Below are positions 9,401-14,769 of a DNA stretch of 38,833 nt, piece by piece. Where the stretch lies: assembly GCF_000429845.1 (NCBI RefSeq), contig NZ_AUCQ01000038.1, positions 1-38,833 of the forward strand, read 5' to 3'. Both the position numbers and the translations under genes were made by a program. Source of the DNA: Comamonas composti DSM 21721 (GTDB lineage: Bacteria; Pseudomonadota; Gammaproteobacteria; Burkholderiales; Burkholderiaceae_C). Under the pieces are notes generated by a model. It was not told where the DNA came from and searched no databases. It saw nothing but the letters and a program-made list of their open reading frames with translations. Position 1 is the stretch's first letter. The number at the start of each line of letters is the position of its first letter.

Positions 9401-9995
9401 GCTCGGCCAGCACCAGGCGCCACAGCGCGGGCTGCCAGCGCTGGTCCGCGGACAAGGGCCTGGCCTCGCGCCCGCCAGCCGAGGGCAGCTCGTCGCGCCC
9501 TGCGGCCCAGGCATCGAGCCAGTCGGCGCGGTAGATCTGGTATTGGTCGAACAGGTCGGCCAGGCGCTGGGAGAGCTGCAGCAGCCGCTCGGGCTCACCG
9601 GGCCGCAGAAAGCCAGCAATCGGCGCAAACACCGGGTCTTGCAGATACTGGGGCAGCAGGCGCATGAGCCGCCAGGTCATGGGCGTCTTGTCCAGCGGCG
9701 ACTGCCTGGGCACGGCCTGGCGCCCCAGCACCTGGCGGTAGCTGCGCCAGACGAAGCGCGCGGGCAGCTCCACGCTGGCGGCGGCGCACACGCCCAACTG
9801 CTCGGCCATGCGCATCTTGAACCACTCGGCCATGCCATTGCTCTGCACCAGCACCACCTCGGGCTCCAGCGCAGCCAGAGGCCGTGCGGCCAGCCAGGCA
9901 AGCACGGTGTCGGCCAGCACCTCGGTCTGATTCCCATGCAGGGCGATCAACCCCGGTTGCCATTGCGATTCCACCCCGAACTCCTGTGTCTGCAC
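6420..9995 (-). CDS. recC: RecC, exonuclease V gamma subunit (Chi recognition)
   Basis: RecC holds the RecBCD complex together and scans for Chi through an inactivated helicase/nuclease fold. The protein is about 1190 residues, slightly longer than E. coli RecC (1122). N-terminal VVLVQSNGMAEWFKMRMA is typical of the family, as are internal segments such as VTFCTLMPMRAIPFEVVCLLGMNDGDYPR. It is the first gene of recC-recB-recD. The start is uncertain. A GTG at 9995 has no ribosome-binding site that I can see, while an in-frame GTG seven codons later (9974) has AGGAG 6 nt upstream and may be the real start. No ATG fits better. Confidence 0.94.
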   Translation of the reverse strand: MQTQEFGVESQWQPGLIALHGNQTEVLADTVLAWLAARPLAALEPEVVLVQSNGMAEWFKMRMAEQLGVCAAASVELPARFVWRSYRQVLGRQAVPRQSPLDKTPMTWRLMRLLPQYLQDPVFAPIAGFLRPGEPERLLQLSQRLADLFDQYQIYRADWLDAWAAGRDELPSAGGREARPLSADQRWQPALWRLVLAELSEEQQGVTRSALQARVIQALESGVAPVMPLARRVVVFGISQLPMGLLQFLAALARHSQVLLAVSNPCRFHWADAIDGRELLRMSRRRHPLRGGRDLAEIPLAAMHAHAHPLLSAWGRQSRDHVRQLDAFDTQGAAAGMQFPRLDLFEEGDAEELRAAPLLAQVQQRIRDLVPMAEHPPYEVARADRSIVFHSAHGLVRELEVLHDQLLALLASPPVPGQAPLAPRDVVVMLPAIEEAAPAIRAVFGQYGRHDARHIPFDIADLGARQSSPLILALQWLLRLPRQRCRLSELCDLLDVPAIAARLGLDAEDLPLLTRWMAGAGIRWGLDAGQRASLGLGACGAHNSALFGLQRMLLGYASGAGLEDQAFGGIEAYDEIGGLSAELAGLLAALLTRLLAWWGEAEKPAGPHAWARRFRVLLQEFFLAKSQEDQAMLAALETALTAWQEACEQAGFEAAIDLSVAQEAWMQALDQPSLSQRFRAGGVTFCTLMPMRAIPFEVVCLLGMNDGDYPRRATRSDFDLMALAGQHRPGDRARRDDDRQLMLEALLSARRQLYISWTGRHVRDNSEQPPSVLVSQLRDYLAAGWCGEGARGQTREDQGRALLAQRTQQHALQPFSRRYFEQGSGLATYAREWRAAHEQAGDALMPQPAAFVPDEGSPLDLARLLDFLRHPARAFLRQRLQVRFELEENLVEDEEIFALDGLAEYALIQQLQKQVVQALEPAQGDLADLLQARVGRQIGRLERAGRLPLAGLGRREALALQQAVMPSLLAWQEQIQQWPREAPRQRLQLRQEGLILDDWLDGLRERDPGAPAGDGPAADGGSRCWLTLEPRSLLGKDQKPQAYKLLSLYLRSLALGAVGANSLVGVVARDVLIWAEPMEQDMARERLLALMALWRQGQDKPLALPLRTAIALAQGNLQAASQAYEGGHMLRGEAEDANWARCYPTWEDLQAEPGFEARALAVYEPMLEWIRDHVQAQALPEIQSGAEEENA

Positions 9996-10046
9996 CAGCG
10001 TGGGAGCTTAACTTGCGGTCAAGCCTTTGCGTGCGGCGGGGGAAAT

Positions 10047-10144
10047 GAAATACCAATATTGATAGCTGGAACCACTGGTATTTCTTGGAGTTCAAATAGA
10101 TTGATCGATGAAACTCAATAAGAGCAAGCGGTACCAGCTATCAA
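10047..10144. repeat. REP-like inverted repeat (interspersed family, intergenic copy)
   Basis: TTGATAGCTGGAACC (10059-10073) is repeated in inverted form at 10130-10144, with one mismatch in 15. A second, perfect 9-bp inverted repeat, GAAATACCA/TGGTATTTC (10047-10055 and 10076-10084), encloses the left arm. Read on the minus strand, 10121-10144 matches the plus strand at 24158-24181 inside rsmB at 18 of 24 positions, including ATAGCTG and CGCTTGCT. The sequence is therefore a dispersed family and not a one-off. I remember similar repeats in Comamonadaceae genomes but cannot verify this here. Confidence 0.65.
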
Positions 10145-10202
10145 AACAGGCTGGCTCTGCGTCTTGGCCGCTACCCCGGGCGCTTTCCAGGGCTGCCCCT
10201 TC

Positions 10203-10490
10203 AGAGCGTGTTCACGATCTCAGAACGTGTTTACGATCTCCTCGGTGCCGCGCCAGTGTCTGTGCGGGATGGGATACAAGGCGCGATACCGCAGCAATAG
10301 CCGTGCTATTGCGAGGATTCGCAACGCTGTAGACCGCCCGCAAAGACACTGGCCCGAAGGGTTGGAGCGAAATCGGGCTATTTTCTAGCGCTGTGGCTTG
10401 CTTGCACCCCGGTGCAAGCTGCGCCCCATCGCTTTGAACTCATCCCGATTGCGCTCCAACGCGGCAGCGTAGAGATCGTCAACACGTTCT
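10203..10490. repeat. MITE-like palindromic element
   Basis: AGAACGTGTTTACGATCTC (10222-10240) recurs inverted at 10472-10490 with one mismatch in 19, and a close direct copy lies immediately to the left (10203-10221). Inside are further inverted pairs: 10252-10268 with 10337-10353 (one mismatch in 17), 10362-10377 with 10444-10459 (one mismatch in 16), GCAATAG/CTATTGC (10294-10312) and CTTGCACC/GGTGCAAG (10400-10417). There is no coding capacity for a transposase, and no clean target duplication is visible. The size, terminal repeats and internal symmetry suggest a non-autonomous mobile element, or the collapsed ends of a lost IS. Confidence 0.65.
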
Positions 10491-10496
10491 CAGGTC

Positions 10497-10952
10497 TCAG
10501 CCTTTGGCTTTGCGCTCCAGGGCCGCAGAAGGTCGAAGGCGCACAGACTTGCCGGGCCGGGGCAGCAAATCGGCCAAGGAGAAACCGTCCAGATGCGCCA
10601 TAAAGCTTTGCAACGCCCCGCCCAGCACACCAGCCAGCGTGCACTGCCCCGTAAAGCTGCATTGGCTGGCACTGCCAAAGCACTCGACCAGTGCGAAATC
10701 GCTTTCCATGCCGCGCACTACGGCGCCCAGATTGATGTCGGCCGGCGCATGCGCCAGGCGCATGCCGCCGCCCTTTCCACGCACGGTTTCCAGCCAGCCC
10801 TGGAGGGCGAGTTGATGCGTGACCTTCATGAGATGCGCTTCGGAAATACGCTGGGCCCGGGCTACTTCGGCAATCGTGCAAAGCCGCTCAGGCTGCTGAG
10901 CCACATGCATCAGCAGGCGCAACGCATAGTCGGTCATCATGGTCAGACGCAT
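10497..10952 (-). CDS. nsrR: NsrR-type Rrf2-family nitric-oxide-sensing repressor
   Basis: This is a 151-residue Rrf2-family winged-helix regulator. It begins MRLTMMTDYALRLLMHVA and has the wing motif VRGKGGGMRLA near residues 57-66. Three cysteines at C91, C98 and C104, spaced X6 and X5, are placed like the iron-sulfur ligands of NsrR, which loses DNA binding when NO attacks the cluster. The ATG shares one base with the nnrS stop (TGATG at 10950-10954), so the two are translationally coupled. A matching operator lies in front of nnrS. IscR has a different cysteine layout and neighbourhood, so NsrR is the better reading. Confidence 0.85.
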   Translation of the reverse strand: MRLTMMTDYALRLLMHVAQQPERLCTIAEVARAQRISEAHLMKVTHQLALQGWLETVRGKGGGMRLAHAPADINLGAVVRGMESDFALVECFGSASQCSFTGQCTLAGVLGGALQSFMAHLDGFSLADLLPRPGKSVRLRPSAALERKAKG

Positions 10953-12175
10953 CAAGCCCTCCTGATGCGCATGGCGCCCGGGCCCGGGTGGTCCACGCGC
11001 GGACGGATCAGCATGGGCACGAAACGCCACAGGTAAAGTCCAAAGCCAAGAACCCAGACCAGCGCCGATGCATGCAGCAGCGCCAGGGAAAAGCCCGAAG
11101 GCCACAAGGCCAGCAGGCGCAGGGCCGCTGCGGCAATCACCAGACCATAGGCTGTGAGCATGCTCGCATCCGTGCGCAACGGCCGGCCCAGATGACCGAG
11201 AGCCGTGCGCGTGACCATGCCGATGATCAGCACGGAAAAACCCGCAACGCCGATCACATGGACCGGCCAGGCCAGGCGCACCACCAGGCCAACGGCCTGA
11301 GCCGCTGCCACGAGCAGACCCAGACCCAGAGCCGCATGACCCAGGTAGAGAATCCATAGCAAAGGCACTTTGCGCACGGCCCAGGGCTGCCAGGCCACGA
11401 CCTGCAGCAGCGTGAGCAGGCCCGCCAGGCCCAGGCCTGCGGCCACACCAGGCATCCAGCCCGCCAGCAGACAGGCGATGGCCACGCAACTCGCTCCCAG
11501 TTGCCAGGAGCCGCTGCCGGCGAGCATGGGAATCTGCAAGCCGGCCACGGCACGCATCGCAAAAAATGGAATCACACGCCGGGCAATCAGCAAGGCGATC
11601 ACGGCCATGCACAGCAGGCCGGCATAAAAGCGCTGCATGAGCAGTGCATAGTCGCCCTGCCAGGTCGACCACAGGAACAAAGCATCGGCTAGGCCAAGAC
11701 CGAGCAACAAGATGGGCAAGCCGTAGTTGCGCCGGCTGCGCGCCGCGTAAATCACGCGCCCGATGGCAAGAGCAGCGCCTGCAAAAAACAGCAATTCGCA
11801 CACAACGCCCAGCACAAAGGCCGAAGTGCCGGGCACCAGCAGGCCCAGGCGCGCCAGACCCCATAGCCCGCACAGGGCGGCCAGAGGCTTGCCATCCAGA
11901 GGGTTGCGCCCGGTCCAGTTGCCTGCAGCCGTGAGCAGAAAGCCTACCGCGATCGTGGCCACAAAGGCCCACAGCATCTCATGCGCATGCCATAGCACCC
12001 CGCCCAGCCGCCCAGTCAGCCACTGTGGAGCAAACACCCAGAGCGCCACGGACAACGCAGCCCACAGACAGCCGAGCAGATACAAAGGCCTGAAGCCCAT
12101 GGTCAGAAAAGCATCCCATTGGGGCGCGGGCTTTCGAGCAGGCGTGGGCTCTTCTAGATGCAATAGCTGCGACAT
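10952..12175 (-). CDS. nnrS: NnrS family membrane protein
   Basis: This 407-residue polytopic inner-membrane protein belongs to the NnrS family, heme- and copper-binding proteins that protect cells against nitrosative stress. The start reads MSQLLHLEEPTPARKPAPQW, then FLTMGFRPLYLLGCLWAALS, a typical NnrS opening. Later segments include LWHAHEMLWAFVATIAVGFLLTA and WPVHVIGVAGFSVLIIGMVTRTALGHLG, with histidines inside helices suited to metal or heme binding. About twelve hydrophobic segments can be counted. AAGGAG lies 8 nt before the ATG. It is the first gene of an operon with nsrR and is probably repressed by NsrR. Confidence 0.92.
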   Translation of the reverse strand: MSQLLHLEEPTPARKPAPQWDAFLTMGFRPLYLLGCLWAALSVALWVFAPQWLTGRLGGVLWHAHEMLWAFVATIAVGFLLTAAGNWTGRNPLDGKPLAALCGLWGLARLGLLVPGTSAFVLGVVCELLFFAGAALAIGRVIYAARSRRNYGLPILLLGLGLADALFLWSTWQGDYALLMQRFYAGLLCMAVIALLIARRVIPFFAMRAVAGLQIPMLAGSGSWQLGASCVAIACLLAGWMPGVAAGLGLAGLLTLLQVVAWQPWAVRKVPLLWILYLGHAALGLGLLVAAAQAVGLVVRLAWPVHVIGVAGFSVLIIGMVTRTALGHLGRPLRTDASMLTAYGLVIAAAALRLLALWPSGFSLALLHASALVWVLGFGLYLWRFVPMLIRPRVDHPGPGAMRIRRA

Positions 12176-12237
12176 GCGGCAACTCCTTGAGGCCTGACAT
12201 TCAGCAGGATGGCTGTTTGCGATTTCAGGCCGGCTAT

Positions 12238-12260
12238 AAGATTTATTTAATATATATCTT
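12238..12260 (-). promoter_or_regulatory. NsrR-type operator upstream of nnrS
   Basis: Two 11-bp arms, AAGATTTATTT and ATATATATCTT, separated by one base, match the NsrR 11-1-11 inverted-repeat consensus (AAGATGYATTT, one base, AAATRCATCTT), especially at the outer AAGAT and ATCTT. The site overlaps the predicted -10 box of nnrS-nsrR, a position suited to repression. It starts 62 bp upstream of the nnrS start codon. The match and the operon's own NsrR gene support each other. Confidence 0.78.
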
Positions 12261-12279
12261 TAAGCCTTTCAGCGTGCAA
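12251..12279 (-). promoter_or_regulatory. Predicted sigma-70 promoter of nnrS-nsrR
   Basis: On the minus strand, TTGCAC (12279-12274) is followed after exactly 17 bp by TATATA (12256-12251). The -10 lies inside the NsrR operator. An inverted repeat, GCCTTTCA/TGAAAGGC (12264-12271 and 12282-12289), brackets the -35 and could be a second protein-binding site. Confidence 0.6.
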
Positions 12280-12330
12280 TTTGAAAGGCCGCACCTGATG
12301 TAGCTCAAACACGGGCCTGCTGGCCGAAGA

Positions 12331-12468
12331 TCATGCGTCGCTCAAGCTCCTCCCATGACGCGCGAAAAACGTCCGGCCAGACCGGGCACGCCACAGGAAA
12401 CGCACGGCGCCAGGTTCAAGCATCGCGGCAGCGACTGCGGCAGCCACGAACGCCTGCGCAACCATCAT
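12331..12468 (-). CDS. Possible 45-residue protein coupled to the methyltransferase
   Basis: The ATG at 12468 overlaps the methyltransferase stop as ATGA, and GGAGGG lies 8 nt upstream inside the methyltransferase gene. Both features suggest translational coupling. The product starts with an alanine-rich hydrophobic stretch (MMVAQAFVAAAVAAAML) and ends with a basic tail (FLWRARSGRTFFARHGRS), like a tiny single-helix membrane protein. Third-position G+C is about 69 percent by my count, lower than I would expect for a strong coding gene here. I do not recognise a family. It may be a chance ORF, and no T-rich terminator follows it. Confidence 0.35.
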   Translation of the reverse strand: MMVAQAFVAAAVAAAMLEPGAVRFLWRARSGRTFFARHGRSLSDA

Positions 12469-13502
12469 GGTCTGCGCCCTCCATGCACCCAGACCGGCGC
12501 CATGGGAAAGTCGACCCGCCCCAAGGCCTTGATATCCGAGAAGCCTGCATTCATCAGCATTTGCCCTAGCTCCCCCTGCCGGGGCAGATAGTTGCCGCGC
12601 AGCATGACGCCGCTGTAGAAAGGCAGGACACATGCGGCCAGCGCCGGATCATCCGCAAGTTCGGCATGCGCCAGCAGCAGCAGACCTCCGGGGTTGAGAG
12701 CCTCGAACATGCGGCGCACGGCGGCCTGCGGCTCACGCAGAAAATGCAGCACCGAGGAGCACCAGATCAGGTCGTAACCCTGGCCCATGGCCTCGTGGTT
12801 CAGGTCGCAGCCCAGGGTGTCCAGGCGGTGCGACAGCCCGGCTGCATGGATCTGCTCTCTGGCCACCTCGGCGGTCTCCGGCTGGTCGCAGACCGTGCCG
12901 CACCAGCCAGGCAGGCGCTGGGCCAGTGCAATTGCCACATGACCCGGCCCTCCGCCAAGATCCAGCAAGCGGCCTTGCTGCGGCAGGGGCGCCAGCGTAT
13001 CCAGCAGGCGCAGTACGGCCGGCACGGTGATGGCTCGCTGCTCCTGCCCGATCTGCTCGCGGGCAGCCTGGGCCCAGCTGCCCTTGGGTGCCACGCTTTG
13101 CGCCACCTGTTGTGCAGGGTCAAAGCCCTGACGCAGCAGGCTGGGCCATTGCGTGGACAGCCCCGACAAAAAACGGTTGCGGTACAACCAGGCTTGGCTG
13201 CATGGGTCTGCCGAGCCTTGCAGAAAAAACCGCGTCGCCAGCGCAGATGCACTGTATGTGGGTTCGGGGTTGTGCGCGCTCACCTGACGCTCCAGCAGCC
13301 CCATGCTCCACAACAGATCCAGCCAGACGGAAGTGGCAGCGAGATTCAACCCCAATCGCAGGGCCATGGCCTGGGCCGTGGCCTCGGGGGTGATCTGGCT
13401 GAACAGGTCATGCTCCAGTGCCTGCTCCAGCGCCTGGGCCTGCAGCGGGGCTGCGGCAAGATTCCAGAAAGCTTGCAGAGGATGTTCAAAATGAGATGGC
13501 AT
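12465..13502 (-). CDS. Class I SAM-dependent methyltransferase (O-methyltransferase family 2-like)
   Basis: This 345-residue protein has an N-terminal helical/winged-helix dimerisation region (about 10-90). A Rossmann methyltransferase domain follows, with the SAM motif DLGGGPGH at 181-188, an acidic CDQPET segment at 205-210, LIWCSSVLHFL at 245-255 and LNPGGLLLLAHAEL at 269-282. This layout fits hydroxyneurosporene/acetylserotonin-type O-methyltransferases, which methylate small aromatic or polyketide hydroxyl groups. The substrate cannot be read from sequence. The gene is divergent from the AraC regulator, with a Fur-box-like site between them, so iron limitation probably induces it. A role in siderophore or pigment metabolism is inference from context only. 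Confidence 0.8.
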   Translation of the reverse strand: MPSHFEHPLQAFWNLAAAPLQAQALEQALEHDLFSQITPEATAQAMALRLGLNLAATSVWLDLLWSMGLLERQVSAHNPEPTYSASALATRFFLQGSADPCSQAWLYRNRFLSGLSTQWPSLLRQGFDPAQQVAQSVAPKGSWAQAAREQIGQEQRAITVPAVLRLLDTLAPLPQQGRLLDLGGGPGHVAIALAQRLPGWCGTVCDQPETAEVAREQIHAAGLSHRLDTLGCDLNHEAMGQGYDLIWCSSVLHFLREPQAAVRRMFEALNPGGLLLLAHAELADDPALAACVLPFYSGVMLRGNYLPRQGELGQMLMNAGFSDIKALGRVDFPMAPVWVHGGRRP

Positions 13503-13570
13503 GCAGTGCTCCTTCTTGGGTGCGCCAGATCAGGTCGGCGCCATTCGCCCTGGAATCACTATAGAACCCA

Positions 13571-13589
13571 AATGAGAATTGCTATCATC
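13571..13589. promoter_or_regulatory. Fur-box-like site between methyltransferase and AraC regulator
   Basis: AATGAGAATTGCTATCATC resembles the Fur box (GATAATGATAATCATTATC) and shares its first nine bases with the site before the siderophore receptor at 19289. It lies in the 172-bp divergent control region. A possible minus-strand -10 (TATAGT, 13560-13565) for the methyltransferase and a possible plus-strand -10 (TATCAT, 13583-13588) for the regulator overlap or adjoin it. Fur bound with iron could shut off both directions. Confidence 0.65.
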
Positions 13590-13674
13590 AACTTGTTAGG
13601 CAAAGCGGATTCTTTCTTTGGGATTTCGAAGCGAAGTACTGCTCAGACCCAAGATCGCACCAAGAAAGCACGCC

Positions 13675-14631
13675 ATGCAGGATTGCCTGAGCTCCCCCAG
13701 CCGCCTCGTCTCGCCCGCTATGCGCCGCGCGAACTGGCGCCGTTCCGAGCTGCCATCAGAAACAGGCCGCTGCTTCACCGATCACCTGACCTTCGACGAT
13801 GGCCTGACCCTGGCCTATGCCAGCTATCTGCCCACACAGGATCTGAGCGAGTCCAGCGTCATCGAACGCACATGGTCTCTGACCCTGACCATTGCCTTGC
13901 AAGGGCAGTCGAACGTCTTGGGAGCAAACGGCCAACGCTTTGACTTTGTCGCCGGACACAGCACCCTGGCGGCCTTCGCCAGCACCAGCGGCCAGCGACG
14001 CTTTGCGGCCAACCAGCCCGTGCGTCAGCTGCGCCTGATTGTTGAAGCGCCCTTGCTGCACAAATATGGGCTGCACGGTCTGTTGCCCGCTGCCGGTGAC
14101 GGCAACCAGTCTCCGCGCCATCTGTTCTTTGGCAAACATGGCACAGCCATCCGGCGCCAGGCGGATTCGCTGGTGCACTTGCATGAGCATGCAGGCAGCT
14201 TGTTAGAGCTTCAGATCGCGGCCCTGGGCCTGCTCGCCGAGCACACCCGGGCCTTCATGCCGCCGCCAGCTCCTGCCATTGGCAAGCTCAGCGCAACCGA
14301 CCAGGAGTTGATGCTGCGAGCCCGAGCCATCTTGAGAGACCGGTTCAACAGCCCGCTGACGATTGCCTATCTGTGCGCTGCAGTGGGCACCAATGAGTTC
14401 AAGCTCAAACAGGGCTTTCGCGCGCTGTTCGGCACCAGTCCACACCGCATGCTGACCGATATCCGCATGCGAAAAGCCTGGGAACTGCTGGAGTCCGGCC
14501 TGTATGTCTCGACCGTTGCATATCAGGTGGGCTACAAGCATCTATCCAGCTTCAGCGCAGCTTTCGAGCACTACTATGGCCGCCCGCCCAAGTCCGTGGC
14601 GCCCCTGCTCAAGAGCCGCCTGCGGCACTAA
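13675..14631 (+). CDS. AraC-family regulator, PchR-like (siderophore-responsive)
   Basis: This is a 318-residue regulator and the only clear plus-strand gene in the window. The N-terminal half (FDDGLTLAYASYLP, WSLTLTIALQGQSNVLG, FVAGHSTLAAF) resembles the effector domain of PchR, which binds a ferric siderophore. The C-terminal AraC domain has two helix-turn-helix units (LTIAYLCAAVGTNEFKLKQG and YVSTVAYQVGYKHLSSFSAA) ending in the usual FEHYYGRPPKSV. I chose ATG at 13675, with AAGAAAG 6 nt upstream. An in-frame TTG at 13618 would add 19 atypical residues. It probably activates the receptor operon at 19265-14770 when the cognate siderophore is present. Confidence 0.86.
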   Translation: MQDCLSSPSRLVSPAMRRANWRRSELPSETGRCFTDHLTFDDGLTLAYASYLPTQDLSESSVIERTWSLTLTIALQGQSNVLGANGQRFDFVAGHSTLAAFASTSGQRRFAANQPVRQLRLIVEAPLLHKYGLHGLLPAAGDGNQSPRHLFFGKHGTAIRRQADSLVHLHEHAGSLLELQIAALGLLAEHTRAFMPPPAPAIGKLSATDQELMLRARAILRDRFNSPLTIAYLCAAVGTNEFKLKQGFRALFGTSPHRMLTDIRMRKAWELLESGLYVSTVAYQVGYKHLSSFSAAFEHYYGRPPKSVAPLLKSRLRH

Positions 14632-14769
14632 CCCCGCCCCCAACCAGGCGAGTACGCGAAGTTGGAGCACAGGTCATGCAGGGGCATGAACAGGCGCCGC
14701 CGACCAGCTCATCGTTTGTTTGGCTTTTGGAATCAAGCCCTTGCCTGGGCCATGCAAGCCATTGCCCAA

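Larger units (their letters stand above)
9996..10496. other. 500-bp gene-free region: REP-like plus MITE-like repeats
   Basis: No gene is supported here. The stretch next to recC (9996-10058) must contain the recCBD promoter, but I see no clear -35/-10 pair. The rest is occupied by two inverted-repeat structures, listed separately at 10047-10144 and 10203-10490. Short ORFs in this region look like chance frames and show no family signature. Confidence 0.6.

Noticed and set aside
10953..11972. Upstream part of a 491-codon minus-strand frame that ends in nsrR
   Set aside because: Only the last 151 codons match a family; the rest lies out of frame inside nnrS and is low-complexity. nsrR starts at 10952.
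12313..12324. GGCCTGCTGGCC hairpin as terminator of the methyltransferase transcript
   Set aside because: The stem is 5 bp or less and no T-run follows on the minus strand.
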